Numbered from the stretch's first letter, positions 24,580 through 34,161 are shown. The stretch is DNA of 64,000 bases from SZUA-309 sp965233675 (GCA_965233675.1 OZ247498.1:4836001-4900000); one strand, 5' to 3'. Notes: a model not told the origin generated them from the sequence alone. A program made the numbers and translations.

Positions 24580-26859
24580 ATGAGGAATCACGACGCCGCG
24601 CATGCAGTGAGCCCCGGTGAGTCATTTTCCAGGTTGCGGAATGCGCAGGCCATCAGCAGCGAAAGCGCTGCGGCTGATGGTGCCCAGCGGAATGCCATTC
24701 TGATCGTCGATGACAAACCCGAACTGCTGAACAGCCTGCATCAGCTGGTGAACCTGCATGGTTTCCAGGCGGATAAGGCGCTGGGGGGGCAGGAAGCGCT
24801 CGAGGCACTCGGCCGCAAGCACTATGACGTGGTTCTACTCGACCTGATCATGCCCGGTGTCTCCGGCCACGATGTGCTCGACTTTGCCGCGCGGAACAGC
24901 ATCAGCAGCAAAATCATCGTCGTTTCCGGTGATTCCAGTTTCAGCGGGGTGAAGCACGCGCTGCACTGCGGTGCCTTCGACTTCGTGAAAAAGCCCTATG
25001 AGGCAGGCGAACTCATCTCCACCATGGAGACGGCGCTCAGGCAATGTGATCTCGAGAACCGCAACGAAGAGATGGAGGCGAAGCTCAAGGACTCTGAAGA
25101 GCTGCATCGCTTCATCGTCAACAACTCGCCGGATCTGGTTTACATGCTGGATCGGAACGGCTGCTTCATCTTCCTGAATGAACGGCTCGAATCGCTGCTC
25201 GGTTACCGGAAAGATGAGCTGATCGGCCGTCACTACTCCGAACTGGTGGATGATGATCATCTGGAGCAGGCGCGCAATATCTTCAACGAGCGCCGGATGG
25301 GCGAGCGCGCGGCCACCAATGTGGAATTGCGACTGAAGAGCCGATTGAACCGGCGGGGTCCGCGGCTGTTTCATACCCAGTCCGTCTGGATGGAGCTGAC
25401 TGCGGAAGGCGTGTATTCGGATCCGAACGAGCGTACGCGTGAGAACTTCGTTGGCACTTACGGCACCGCCCGGGATATTTCTGAGCGCAAAGAGGCGGAA
25501 GAGGTCATCAACTTCCAGGCCTATCACGACCTGCTCACCCACCTGCCCAACCGGGCGCTGCTGAAAGACCGCCTTTCTCTCGCCATCGCCCATGCCCGGC
25601 GGAACAAACGTAAGCTCGCCGTGATGTTCCTGGATCTGGACCGGTTCAAGCTCGTCAACGATACGCTTGGTCACACCATGGGGGACCGGCTGCTGAAGGC
25701 GGTCGCCAACCGACTGCAGAGCTGTCTGCGCCGGGGGGATACCCTGGCCAGGTTCGGTGGGGATGAATTCACGCTGCTGCTGCCCGAGGTGCGGACCAGG
25801 GACGACGTGGTGGTGATCGCCTCCAAGATCCTCGATCGTCTCAATGCGCCTTTCGTCATTGATGGCCACGAGCTCTTCGTCGGCGCCAGCATCGGGATTT
25901 CCATCTATCCGGAGGCGGGTGATTCGGAAGAGGCGCTGATCCAGAATGCCGACATTGCCATGTACCAGGTGAAAGGCCGGGGCAAGAACGGCTATCAGTT
26001 CTTCTCGGAAGAAATGAATCACAGCTTCTCCACCCGGCTGTCACTGGAGCGCGAGCTCCGTAACGGCCTGGCTCAGGGCGAACTCAAAGTCTACTACCAG
26101 CCGCAGGTATCCCTGCGGGACGGTCGGATTACCGGCGTGGAGGCGCTGGTCCGCTGGCAGCATCCGACCCGGGGCCTGGTCGAGCCCAACGATTTTCTGC
26201 CTATGGCGGAAGAGACCGGCCTCATCTGCCAGATCGACGAGTATGTGCAGGCCCAGGCCTTTACGGATGTGGCCTACTGGCGCTCCAAGAACTACGGAAA
26301 CATCCAGTTGTCGGTGAATCTGTCGGCGGTGCAGCTCGAGAAGGAAGGCTTCGTTGATCGTTTTGTTTCCAGCCTGCAGCAGAGTGGACTGGATGCGGGC
26401 GCGGTGAAGCTCGAGATCACCGAGAACACCCTGATGCAGGACATGGAAGTGATCATTCCGAAACTGAAGGAGTTGCGGCGGCTCGGGGTGCATATCGCCA
26501 TCGACGACTTCGGCACGGGCTATTCGTCGCTTTCATACCTGCAGCAGTTCCCGATTCAGACCCTGAAAATCGATCGCACCTTCGTGGGCGATATCCGGGA
26601 AGACGAGTCGGACGCCAGTATCGTCAATGCGATCGTTGCCATGGCGCGCGGGCTCAAGCTGGATCTGATCGCCGAAGGCGTGGAAAACCGGACTCAGCTC
26701 CGTTACCTCCATGCGCAGGGTTGCAGCGAAGGACAGGGGTACTATTTTTCCAAGCCGGTTCCGGCCAACGACATTTCGAACATGATCCGTCGGAATCCGT
26801 TCGTGGCGCTTGTCCGGGAAGGCACCACCGACGCACAAGCGCCGGTTGAAACCGTCTGA
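24580..26859 (+). CDS. REC-PAS-GGDEF-EAL cyclic-di-GMP signalling protein
   Basis: This protein of about 759 residues has a receiver domain (about 35-155; acidic pair VDD, phospho-acceptor in LLDLIMPG, Lys in VKKP), a PAS domain (about 175-300), a GGDEF domain (about 315-480; intact FGGDEF) and an EAL domain (about 490-740). EAL motifs are intact: VEALVRWQHP, ENTLMQ, IDDFGTGYSS, LKIDRTFV and AEGVE. Both synthesis and hydrolysis of cyclic-di-GMP are therefore possible; which dominates cannot be read. ATG 24580 follows a repeated GGAGA; a GTG at 24559 is an in-frame alternative. No sensor kinase is adjacent, and the next gene, 14 bp downstream, is metabolic. Confidence 0.94.
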   Translation: MRNHDAAHAVSPGESFSRLRNAQAISSESAAADGAQRNAILIVDDKPELLNSLHQLVNLHGFQADKALGGQEALEALGRKHYDVVLLDLIMPGVSGHDVLDFAARNSISSKIIVVSGDSSFSGVKHALHCGAFDFVKKPYEAGELISTMETALRQCDLENRNEEMEAKLKDSEELHRFIVNNSPDLVYMLDRNGCFIFLNERLESLLGYRKDELIGRHYSELVDDDHLEQARNIFNERRMGERAATNVELRLKSRLNRRGPRLFHTQSVWMELTAEGVYSDPNERTRENFVGTYGTARDISERKEAEEVINFQAYHDLLTHLPNRALLKDRLSLAIAHARRNKRKLAVMFLDLDRFKLVNDTLGHTMGDRLLKAVANRLQSCLRRGDTLARFGGDEFTLLLPEVRTRDDVVVIASKILDRLNAPFVIDGHELFVGASIGISIYPEAGDSEEALIQNADIAMYQVKGRGKNGYQFFSEEMNHSFSTRLSLERELRNGLAQGELKVYYQPQVSLRDGRITGVEALVRWQHPTRGLVEPNDFLPMAEETGLICQIDEYVQAQAFTDVAYWRSKNYGNIQLSVNLSAVQLEKEGFVDRFVSSLQQSGLDAGAVKLEITENTLMQDMEVIIPKLKELRRLGVHIAIDDFGTGYSSLSYLQQFPIQTLKIDRTFVGDIREDESDASIVNAIVAMARGLKLDLIAEGVENRTQLRYLHAQGCSEGQGYYFSKPVPANDISNMIRRNPFVALVREGTTDAQAPVETV

Positions 26860-26873
26860 CGCGAAACCGACCG

Positions 26874-28109
26874 ATGAAAGGTTTCACGACACGGATCGTG
26901 CACAGCGATCGACTTCAGCCCATTGAGCACGGTTCGCTGCAGAAGCCGATCCATGCGACGGTTGCCTACGGCTATGAAGACGCCCGGGATCTGGCAGCCG
27001 CGTTTCAGGGCACCAAGCCCGGGTTCACCTACGGCCGGCAGGTCAATCCCACGGTGGAAGCCCTTCAGGAAAAAATCACGGCCATGGAAGAGGGCGTGCA
27101 GTCGGTCTGTTTCGGCACCGGCATGGCGGCCATCGGGACCACCATCTTCTCGCTGCTCCGGGCGGGGGACCATTTCGTATCCTCATCGTTCCTGTTCGGC
27201 AATACCAACAGTCTGTTCAACACGTTTATCACCCAGGGCGTCGACGTGACCTTCGTGGATGCAACAGACGTGGAGGCGGTTGAAGCGGCAATTACCGAGC
27301 GGACGAAGATGGTATTCGTGGAAACGATCGCCAATCCGCGCACCCAGGTTTCTGCCCTGGCGGAAATCGGTGAGCTGTGCGCGCGGCGGAATCTCATCTA
27401 TTTCGTCGACAACACCATGACGTCTCCCTACCTCTTTCAGCCGAAAGACGTGCATGCCAGTCTGGTGACTTCGAGCCTGACCAAGTACATCGGCGGTCAT
27501 GGTAATGCGCTGGGTGGGTCGATCACCGAGATGGGCCAGTATGACTGGTCCTCCTACGGGAACCTCTACGACACCTACAAAAAGGGCGATCCCCGGAAAT
27601 GGGCGATCACTCAGATCAAGAAGAAAGGCCTCAGGGATTTTGGTGCGGCTCTGGCCCCGGAAGCGGCGCACCACATCGCGGTGGGGGCCGAGACCCTGGC
27701 GCTCAGAATGGAGCGTCAGTGTGCAAATGCCCAGGCCATGGCCGAGTATCTGAATGGTCACGACCAGGTCCGGAAGGTTTACTATCCGGGGCTGTCTGAG
27801 CATCCGGAGTACGATCGCGCCCGGACACTGTTCCGGCATCCCGGCGCGCTGTTCAGCTTTGAGTTGACCGGAGAAGTGGATCTCTGGGCATTTCTGAATC
27901 ATCTGGCGGTGATCGTGAAATCCAGCAATCTGGGTGACAACCGGACCCTGGCGATTCCGGTGGCGCATACGATTTATTTCGAGATGGGCCCGGAACGGCG
28001 GGCGAGTATGGGTATAGACGACTCATTGATCCGAATTTCCGTGGGCATCGAGGACGAGGCGGATCTCATTGCCGATCTCGACCGGGCATTCGCGGCGGCC
28101 GGCAACTGA
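26874..28109 (+). CDS. Cystathionine gamma-synthase family PLP enzyme
   Basis: This 411-residue enzyme belongs to the Cys/Met-metabolism PLP family (cystathionine gamma-synthase, O-acylhomoserine sulfhydrylase or methionine gamma-lyase type). The YGRQVNPTVEALQEKI segment near 43 and FGTGMAAI near 80 are typical. The PLP-binding lysine is in TSSLTKYIGGHG near residue 205, and FVDNTMTSPYLFQP near 179 holds the PLP Asp. It starts 14 bp after the GGDEF-EAL gene and may be cotranscribed. A metR gene lies 15 kb away, but no direct link is shown. The precise reaction is not assignable by eye. Confidence 0.9.
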   Translation: MKGFTTRIVHSDRLQPIEHGSLQKPIHATVAYGYEDARDLAAAFQGTKPGFTYGRQVNPTVEALQEKITAMEEGVQSVCFGTGMAAIGTTIFSLLRAGDHFVSSSFLFGNTNSLFNTFITQGVDVTFVDATDVEAVEAAITERTKMVFVETIANPRTQVSALAEIGELCARRNLIYFVDNTMTSPYLFQPKDVHASLVTSSLTKYIGGHGNALGGSITEMGQYDWSSYGNLYDTYKKGDPRKWAITQIKKKGLRDFGAALAPEAAHHIAVGAETLALRMERQCANAQAMAEYLNGHDQVRKVYYPGLSEHPEYDRARTLFRHPGALFSFELTGEVDLWAFLNHLAVIVKSSNLGDNRTLAIPVAHTIYFEMGPERRASMGIDDSLIRISVGIEDEADLIADLDRAFAAAGN

Positions 28110-28181
28110 GGCGAGTGATCATTCGCAGCCGCCAGAGCGGCTGCCGTACATCCAGGACAGTACTTTCAGAAAGGGGAAATT

Positions 28182-28949
28182 ATGGGACGGTTACAGGACA
28201 AGGTGGTCATCATCACCGGGGGCGCGGGTGGAATCGGCCGCACGGCTGGAAAGCGCTTCGTGGAAGAAGGCGCTTATGTGTTGCTGGTGGATCTGAATGA
28301 AGCAGCGCTGAAAGAAGCCGTGGCTGAAATCGGCAGCAATGCGGCCAGCTACTTTGTCGCCGACGTGACCAGCGCGGCAGACAATGATGCCATGGTCGCC
28401 TGTGCAGAAGAGCGCTATGGCGGTGTGGATGGCCTGCTCGCAAATGCGGGGATCGAAGGGGATGTGGTTTCTATCGCCGACTACGACGAAGCCCGTTTCG
28501 ATCAGGTGATGGCCATCAACGTAAAAGGACCTTTCCTGGGCCTGAAGTCGGTTACGCCCGCGATGAAAAAACGGGGCGGTGGCAGTGTGGTGATCACCTC
28601 CAGCGTTGCCGGCCTGATGGGGACGCCGAACCTCTCCGCTTACACCACGAGTAAGCATGCCGTGATCGGCCTGATGCGATCGGCAGCGAAAGAACTGGCA
28701 CCCCTGAATATCCGGGTGAATACGGTGAATCCGTCGCCGGTGGAAACAGACATGATGCGCCGGCTGGAAGCCGGCATGGGGGGCGAAGAAGGCGCCGAAC
28801 TCGTCAAAGCCGGCATGGCGGAGCGGATCCCGCTGCAACGTTACGGCGAACCGGACGATATCGCGAAAATGATGCTGCACCTGGTCAGCGATGATAGTGA
28901 TTTCATCACCGGCTCGGTCAATGTGGTCGATGGCGGGATGACGGCGTAG
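28182..28949 (+). CDS. Short-chain dehydrogenase/reductase (SDR)
   Basis: This 255-residue classical SDR has the NAD(P)-binding TGGAGGIG (about 11-18), NAG at about 89-91, catalytic Ser in SSVAG (about 139), and YTTSK (about 155-159) giving Tyr and Lys. The C-terminal VNVVDGGMTA is usual for the family. An Asp at the end of the second strand (LLVDLNEA) suggests NAD preference. An AAAGGGGAAA precedes the ATG. Its substrate is unknown; the neighbours are a PLP enzyme and purC, giving no clear pathway. Confidence 0.92.
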   Translation: MGRLQDKVVIITGGAGGIGRTAGKRFVEEGAYVLLVDLNEAALKEAVAEIGSNAASYFVADVTSAADNDAMVACAEERYGGVDGLLANAGIEGDVVSIADYDEARFDQVMAINVKGPFLGLKSVTPAMKKRGGGSVVITSSVAGLMGTPNLSAYTTSKHAVIGLMRSAAKELAPLNIRVNTVNPSPVETDMMRRLEAGMGGEEGAELVKAGMAERIPLQRYGEPDDIAKMMLHLVSDDSDFITGSVNVVDGGMTA

Positions 28950-28995
28950 GTGGTTCGTCCACTGACATTCCAATCAGACTGTTAAGGAGTCAGAC

Positions 28996-29919
28996 ATGGG
29001 GCAAGCGGTTCTCGAAACCAACCTCAACCTGCCGAACAAGCGCAGTGGCAAGGTTCGTGATCTTTACGACGTGGTCCTGGAGGATGGCACGGAAGCGCTG
29101 CTGATCATCGCGTCCGACCGGATCAGTGCCTTTGACGTGGTGATGCAGAATGGCCTGCCGGGCAAGGGTGTGGTGCTCACCCAGATTTCGAAGTTCTGGT
29201 TCGATCATTTCTCGGATGTGCCGAACCACCTGATCTCCACAGACGTGGGCGATGTGCCTGGACTGACCGCTGCGGAACAGGATGCCCTTCGGGGTCGGAT
29301 CATGCTTTGCCGGAAGACCCAGGTGGTGCCCATCGAGTGCATCGCGCGTGGCTACATCACCGGCAGCGGCTGGAAGGACTATCAGCGTACGGGCAGTGTC
29401 TGCGGTATCGAACTGCCCGAGGGCCTGAAGAACAGCGATCGACTGGCAGAACCGCTGTTCACACCCTCCACCAAGGCGGAGACCGGTCATGATGAGAACA
29501 TCTCCTTCGCGGAAGGTGCTGAGGTCGTAGGTGAGGAACTCATGACCTGGCTGGGCGACACCACGCTGGATCTGTACGGTCGCGCCCGGGACTATGCGCT
29601 CGAACGGGGCATCATTCTTGCCGACACCAAGTTCGAGTTCGGTCAGATCGATGGCCAGGGCACCCCCATTCTGATCGACGAGATCTTCACTCCGGACAGC
29701 TCCCGGTTCTGGCCCGCGGACGACTGGGAGCCGGGTCGCGAGCAGGCGAGCTTCGATAAGCAGATTGTCCGCAACTACCTGGAAACCGTGGTGACGGCAG
29801 GCGAGTGGGACAAAACCCCACCGGGCCCCGTGCTGCCGGATGAAGTGGTTGAGCGGAGTATTGCCCGCTATCTGGAGGCCTACGAACGCCTGACCGGCAG
29901 TAAGCTCGAAGGCGTGTGA
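28996..29919 (+). CDS. purC: Phosphoribosylaminoimidazole-succinocarboxamide synthase
   Basis: This 307-residue SAICAR synthase joins CAIR and aspartate with ATP in purine synthesis. It is of the longer, eukaryote-like type rather than the roughly 237-residue E. coli type. Conserved blocks include KRSGKVRDLYDV (about 15-25), ASDRISAFDV, PIECIARGYITGS (about 112-124), FTPSTKAETGHDEN and DTKFEFG followed by LIDEIFTPDSSRFW. A TAAGGAG sits 8 bp before the ATG. It lies 3 bp upstream of the serine hydrolase gene and is presumably cotranscribed with it. Confidence 0.96.
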   Translation: MGQAVLETNLNLPNKRSGKVRDLYDVVLEDGTEALLIIASDRISAFDVVMQNGLPGKGVVLTQISKFWFDHFSDVPNHLISTDVGDVPGLTAAEQDALRGRIMLCRKTQVVPIECIARGYITGSGWKDYQRTGSVCGIELPEGLKNSDRLAEPLFTPSTKAETGHDENISFAEGAEVVGEELMTWLGDTTLDLYGRARDYALERGIILADTKFEFGQIDGQGTPILIDEIFTPDSSRFWPADDWEPGREQASFDKQIVRNYLETVVTAGEWDKTPPGPVLPDEVVERSIARYLEAYERLTGSKLEGV

Positions 29920-29922
29920 CGC

Positions 29923-31065
29923 ATGGAGATTCACGGCTACTGCGATGAGCGGTTCGGTGCGGTTCGGGAGGCCTTCGAAAAGAATTTCGCCGAACGGGGA
30001 GAGGTAGGCGCGAGCTTCGCCGCCACCGTTGAGGGCGAATACGTCATCGATCTCTGGGCCGGGCATGTGGATGCGGCCCGGACCCGACCCTGGACGGAAG
30101 ATACGATCGTCAACGTCTACTCCACGACCAAGACCATGAGTTTTCTCTGCGCCCTGATGCTGGCGGATCGTGGCGAGCTCGATTTTTACGCCAGGGTGAC
30201 CGATTACTGGCCTGAGTACGGCCGGAACGGCAAGGAAAAGACGGAAGTCCGGCACTTCATGAGTCATTCGGCCGGCGTGCCGGGATTCTCGCCGGCAGTT
30301 TCCGCCGAGGAGCTCTACGACTGGGAGGGGTGTGTCGAAAATCTGGCCGCCCAGGCGCCCTGGTGGGAGCCGGGCAGCAGGAGTGGCTACCATGCCATCA
30401 CCCAGGGCTATCTGATCGGTGAACTGGTCCGTCGCATCACCGGCCGAACGCTGGGCACATTCTTCCGCGAGGAGATCGCACAGCCTCTCGGGGCGGACTT
30501 TCACATCGGCGTGCCGGAAAGCGAGTTCGACCGGGTGGCGGAAATGATTCCCGCCGTCGGCAACGAAGACATCACCCCACCGGCCCCTGACCTGGAGTCC
30601 ATTCCCGGAAAGGTCTTTGCCAGTGCCAGACTGGGTAACAATGCAGTGAACTCGTCAGGCTGGCGCGCAGCGGAGATACCCGCGGCCAACGGCCACGGTA
30701 ATGCACGATCCGTGGTGCGCGCACAGACGCCGTTGGCGAATGGGGGCAGTGCCTTCGGGGTCGATCTGCTTTCAGAGGCCGGTTGCCGGCGCATTACTGA
30801 CGAGCAGACCAACGGTCCGGACGCCGTGCTGATCATGCCTATCCGATTCGGTATGGGCTATGCCTTCCCCAATCCGATGATGTTCATGTCGCCCTCGGAG
30901 GACGGCATGTTCTGGGGTGGTGCCGGCGGCTCGACGATCATTGTCGATCAGACCAACCGGGTCTGCTTTTCCTATGTGATGAATCAGATGTTCGCGGCCA
31001 TCACCGGAGATCAGCGGGGTGGGTCGCTGGGTAAGGCTTTTTACGAGGGCCTGCCTGGCGCTTGA
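29923..31065 (+). CDS. Serine hydrolase, beta-lactamase class C / EstB type
   Basis: This 380-residue hydrolase has a class-C beta-lactamase fold. The nucleophile Ser and Lys are in YSTTKTMS (S-x-x-K, about residues 67-70), the Tyr block is SGYHAITQGYLIG near 155, and a glycine-rich FWGGAGGS near 330 stands where the KTG box lies. No signal peptide is seen, so it is probably a cytoplasmic esterase (EstB-like) and not an antibiotic-resistance enzyme. It begins 3 bp after purC and its 3' end overlaps the convergent TIM-barrel gene by 25 bp. Confidence 0.9.
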   Translation: MEIHGYCDERFGAVREAFEKNFAERGEVGASFAATVEGEYVIDLWAGHVDAARTRPWTEDTIVNVYSTTKTMSFLCALMLADRGELDFYARVTDYWPEYGRNGKEKTEVRHFMSHSAGVPGFSPAVSAEELYDWEGCVENLAAQAPWWEPGSRSGYHAITQGYLIGELVRRITGRTLGTFFREEIAQPLGADFHIGVPESEFDRVAEMIPAVGNEDITPPAPDLESIPGKVFASARLGNNAVNSSGWRAAEIPAANGHGNARSVVRAQTPLANGGSAFGVDLLSEAGCRRITDEQTNGPDAVLIMPIRFGMGYAFPNPMMFMSPSEDGMFWGGAGGSTIIVDQTNRVCFSYVMNQMFAAITGDQRGGSLGKAFYEGLPGA

Positions 31066-32057
31066 ACGGTGTCTGCTGCGAGTTCCGCACCGATCCGATC
31101 GATGAGGTTCCGGGTGGCGCGGATGCCCTCGAATTCAGGCAGGCGCCGGCCTTCGTACTCCACTCCCACATGGCCCCGATAGCCCGCGGCTGCCACGATT
31201 GACAGCATGCGCCGATAGTCAATGGTGGTCTCGAAGCCGGCTTCGTCGAAGTCGTAGGACTTGGCGCTCACCGCCCTGGCCTGCCCCATGAGTTCCTCTG
31301 TACCGCGATATCGATCATAGGTTTCCACCGGTTCTTCCCCTCTCGGCGAGATCTGGAAGTTGCCGAAATCAGGCAGGGTACCTACCGCTGGGTGATTGGC
31401 CCGGCGGATCGTCCCCGCCAGCCAGGCCCCATCGCTCGAATACCCGCCATGATTTTCCACCAGCACCGACAGACCCAGCGGTCTGGCGAGTTCTCCCAGC
31501 GCGTGCAGGCTTTCGGCCACCCGGCCGGCGACTTCATCCCGGCTGCCCTGACCGGCGGCGTTGACGCGAATGGCGTGGCAGCCGAGGCCGGCCGCCGCCT
31601 GGAGCCAGGGTTTGTGGTTTTCGACCGATTGCAGGCGCGCCTGTTCCGATTGATCACCCGTGTTGCCAAGCGCGTCGCACATGATCAGCAATGAACGCAC
31701 GCCCTCACCGTCGGCCCGCCGCTTCAACTCGGCAAAGAAAGCCTCATCCCGGGCCTTGCTGAAGTAGAAGGTGTTCACGTACTCGACGGCGTCGATGTCG
31801 AAAATCTGTCGGGCCAGCACGGGAAAGTCCAGAGGATCCGCCGCCCCTTTCAGCACGGAGTCCGGGTCCTGGAGGAACCGGCTGAAGAAATCCGCGCTCA
31901 GATCGCCCCCGAAATAGGTTCGGTGCAGGGACCATTGCGCAAGCGAGACGGGAAACAGGGGGGCAGCGTCGCGACCGGCGGATGCCGGAGCGCCGATACT
32001 CAGAGCGCCGGCAGCCAGGGCGGAATCGGTCAGCAGGCGTCGTCTTGTCAGTGGCAT
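31041..32057 (-). CDS. Tat-exported sugar phosphate isomerase/epimerase-like TIM-barrel protein
   Basis: This 338-residue protein has a twin-arginine signal (TRRRLLTDSALAAGALSIGAPASA, split by the RR at residues 4-7 and the hydrophobic core to about 26) followed by an AP-endonuclease-2-like (xylose isomerase-like) TIM barrel. Putative metal-binding positions include VENHGGY near 202, a GHVGVEYEG segment near 297 and several His residues. Exported members of this family are common in marine bacteria and act on unknown sugars or cyclitols. No sugar pathway genes are adjacent. Confidence 0.85.
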   Translation of the reverse strand: MPLTRRRLLTDSALAAGALSIGAPASAGRDAAPLFPVSLAQWSLHRTYFGGDLSADFFSRFLQDPDSVLKGAADPLDFPVLARQIFDIDAVEYVNTFYFSKARDEAFFAELKRRADGEGVRSLLIMCDALGNTGDQSEQARLQSVENHKPWLQAAAGLGCHAIRVNAAGQGSRDEVAGRVAESLHALGELARPLGLSVLVENHGGYSSDGAWLAGTIRRANHPAVGTLPDFGNFQISPRGEEPVETYDRYRGTEELMGQARAVSAKSYDFDEAGFETTIDYRRMLSIVAAAGYRGHVGVEYEGRRLPEFEGIRATRNLIDRIGAELAADTVQAPGRPS

Positions 32058-32128
32058 GGCGGGTTCCTGTCTGAATTCATGGGAACGGGTATTTGGTAAG
32101 ATCCACCGTTCTTCTCGATGACTGGCGG

Positions 32129-32485
32129 ATGACCTTAGCTTTGGACTGGGTTGCCTACAAGCGCTTGTGCGATACCCCGGATGTGCTCTCCCGATGGATG
32201 CTGGAGCAGACGGTGGAACTGCTGGACGGGGCCCTGCATAACGCCCTGCAGGAGGCGCTCACAGGCGCGCCGTTGCCGAAACCGGACGATCATAAAGGCG
32301 GTGCGGCTACCGATATGTTCCAACTCACGCTGACCCGGGAGCAGGTGCTGGCCATCCACGCGCAGATTTCGGTGGCGGTAGTGGCAGGTGAGACCACCAG
32401 CGCCACCCGCGGCAGGGGTCTGGGTGGGTTCGAGGAAGCCTGGCGGGAGTACATCGAGCATCTGAACGCAGTAGATGTTCTCTAA
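32129..32485 (+). CDS. Small orphan protein, first gene of the acyl-CoA carboxylase operon
   Basis: This protein of about 118 residues is not in any family I recognise. It is predicted mostly helical (residues 1-50 and 65-118), soluble, with no signal peptide, no Cys cluster and no nucleotide motif; a central PLPKPDDHKGG loop separates two helical halves. It ends 11 bp inside the biotin carboxylase gene, so the two are translationally coupled. The start is uncertain: ATG 32129 lacks a strong Shine-Dalgarno, and a TTG at 32093 would add 12 residues. A role tied to the carboxylase is an inference from position alone. Confidence 0.65.
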   Translation: MTLALDWVAYKRLCDTPDVLSRWMLEQTVELLDGALHNALQEALTGAPLPKPDDHKGGAATDMFQLTLTREQVLAIHAQISVAVVAGETTSATRGRGLGGFEEAWREYIEHLNAVDVL

Positions 32486-33842
32486 GATCCTCATCGCCAA
32501 CCGGGGTGCCATTGCCCGCCGCGTCGTGCAGGCCTGTGAGTCACTGGGCATCGAGTCCGTGGCGCTTTATTCGGATGCGGACGCGGGAGCGCCTTATCTG
32601 GCAGAGGCCAGTCAGACGTATCGGCTGCCCGGCGTGAAAGCACAGGACACCTATCTCAATCAGGCAGCGATCCTTGCGGCCATCGAGGCGACGGGTGTGG
32701 ACGCGGTGCATCCGGGCTACGGCTTTCTCGCGGAAAACGCGGGGTTTGCGGAGGCGGTGGAGAAAACGTCTGCGCGTTTTGTTGGTCCCCGGTCGCACTG
32801 GCTTGCCACCATGGGCGACAAGGTGGCGGCACGGGCGCTCGCCGAAGCGAATGGGTTTCCCGTGTTCGCCGGCAGCGGCCGGTTGGGCGACGACAGCGCG
32901 GCGTCGGATATGCGCGCGGCTGCAGCCAAGGCTGCCGATGCGGTGGGGTATCCGTTGCTGGTGAAACCGGCAGCGGGCGGCGGCGGCATCGGGATGCGGG
33001 TGGTTGGCTCGGCGGCGGAACTCGATGGTGCCATTCGTCAGGCCGGCGCGCTCGCCGGCCAGGCCTTTGGCGACAGTGCGCTGTTTCTGGAACGGTGGGT
33101 GGCAGATGCCCGGCACATCGAGTTCCAGGTGCTCGGCGACGGCAAAGGCGGTGCGTTGCACCTGCACGAGCGGGAGTGCTCGGTGCAGCGGCGTCATCAG
33201 AAAGTGCTGGAGGAATCACCGGCGCCCGGCGTCGATCGTGCTGAACTCGAGGCGTTGGCCGATCGGGCGGAAATGCTGGTCGCGGCGCTCGGCTACGACA
33301 ATGTGGGCACCCTGGAGACCCTTCGCGCTGGCGCCGGTGACTATGGCTTTCTGGAAATGAATACCCGCATCCAGGTGGAGCACGGCGTAACAGAAATGGT
33401 CACGGGGGTCGATCTGGTCGCCACCCAGATAAGACTGGCGGCAGGCGCACCGCTTCCGGCGGCGCGGCCGCTGGATGGTCACGCCCTTGAAGTGCGGGTG
33501 TATGCGGAACATCCGGTCACCCAACTGCCGTCTACCGGCCGTCTGGCGGTATTCGAGCCACCGATGCGCCTGCATGGCGTGCGGGTGGACACCGGTTATC
33601 AGGCGGGCCAGTGGATCTCGCCGCACTATGACCCGCTGCTGGCGAAGGTGATCGCCCACGGACGTACCCGTGAACTGGCGATCGGCAGAGCCCTGGTGGC
33701 GCTGAAGGCCTTCACCATTGTCGGCGTGGAGACCAATATCCCGCTGCTGCTGGGTGTGCTGGGAGACGCGGAATTTCTTGAGGGGCAGGTGGATACGGGT
33801 TATCTGGCCCGGTTTCTGGCCCGCTCGGCAGGGTCTGGATAG
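32475..33842 (+). CDS. Biotin carboxylase subunit of an acyl-CoA carboxylase
   Basis: This 455-residue biotin carboxylase uses ATP and bicarbonate to carboxylate carrier-bound biotin. The start MFSKILIANRGAIARR, the glycine-rich ATP loop KPAAGGGGIGMR (about 160-171), HLHERECSVQRRHQKV (about 230-245) and MNTRIQVEHGVTEM (about 295-308) are all conserved. It lacks a fused biotin carrier domain, which is supplied by the separate 74-residue gene downstream. The carboxyltransferase partner lies at 34987 and is of the acyl-CoA carboxylase type, so the complex is more likely a propionyl-, methylcrotonyl- or other acyl-CoA carboxylase than fatty-acid-synthesis AccABCD. Confidence 0.93.
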   Translation: MFSKILIANRGAIARRVVQACESLGIESVALYSDADAGAPYLAEASQTYRLPGVKAQDTYLNQAAILAAIEATGVDAVHPGYGFLAENAGFAEAVEKTSARFVGPRSHWLATMGDKVAARALAEANGFPVFAGSGRLGDDSAASDMRAAAAKAADAVGYPLLVKPAAGGGGIGMRVVGSAAELDGAIRQAGALAGQAFGDSALFLERWVADARHIEFQVLGDGKGGALHLHERECSVQRRHQKVLEESPAPGVDRAELEALADRAEMLVAALGYDNVGTLETLRAGAGDYGFLEMNTRIQVEHGVTEMVTGVDLVATQIRLAAGAPLPAARPLDGHALEVRVYAEHPVTQLPSTGRLAVFEPPMRLHGVRVDTGYQAGQWISPHYDPLLAKVIAHGRTRELAIGRALVALKAFTIVGVETNIPLLLGVLGDAEFLEGQVDTGYLARFLARSAGSG

Positions 33843-33872
33843 ACAACACAGTGAATGGAAGGAGGGAGACGG

Positions 33873-34097
33873 ATGCGGATTGAAGTGGAGAGCGAAGTTC
33901 AGGGGAGTGTGTGGAAAGTCGAGGTGGAGCAGGGTGGCAGCGTTTCCGAAGGAGACGTGCTCATGATCCTGGAATCCATGAAGATGGAGATTCCGGTGGA
34001 AGCGCCGGCGGACGGGACGGTGCTGGAACTGCGGGTGGCACCTGAGGATCCGGTGGCTGAAGATCAGGTGCTGGCCGTTATCGAAACCGCCGGCTAG
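33873..34097 (+). CDS. Biotin carboxyl carrier protein (stand-alone, 74 residues)
   Basis: This is a minimal biotinyl domain. The biotin-accepting Lys is in LESMKMEIPV (about residue 35), with the usual hammerhead pattern of two beta half-motifs before and after. In most biotin carriers the motif is AMKM; SMKM here is a tolerated variant. A strong GGAGGGAG lies 4 bp before ATG 33873, which fixes the start against the in-frame ATG at 33855. It sits between the biotin carboxylase and enoyl-CoA hydratase genes, and presumably shuttles carboxybiotin to the carboxyltransferase encoded at 34987. Confidence 0.93.
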   Translation: MRIEVESEVQGSVWKVEVEQGGSVSEGDVLMILESMKMEIPVEAPADGTVLELRVAPEDPVAEDQVLAVIETAG

Positions 34098-34161
34098 GTT
34101 GCCCGGGCCGTACCGGCGACAAGGCCGGCATGGTAGATTCAATGGTTTTGGGGGACATGCA

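Noticed and set aside
29923..31065. Antibiotic resistance by the class-C-like hydrolase or the MBL-fold proteins
   Set aside because: The serine hydrolase lacks a signal peptide and a clear KTG box, and the MBL proteins lack features specific to beta-lactamases. The folds alone do not show resistance.
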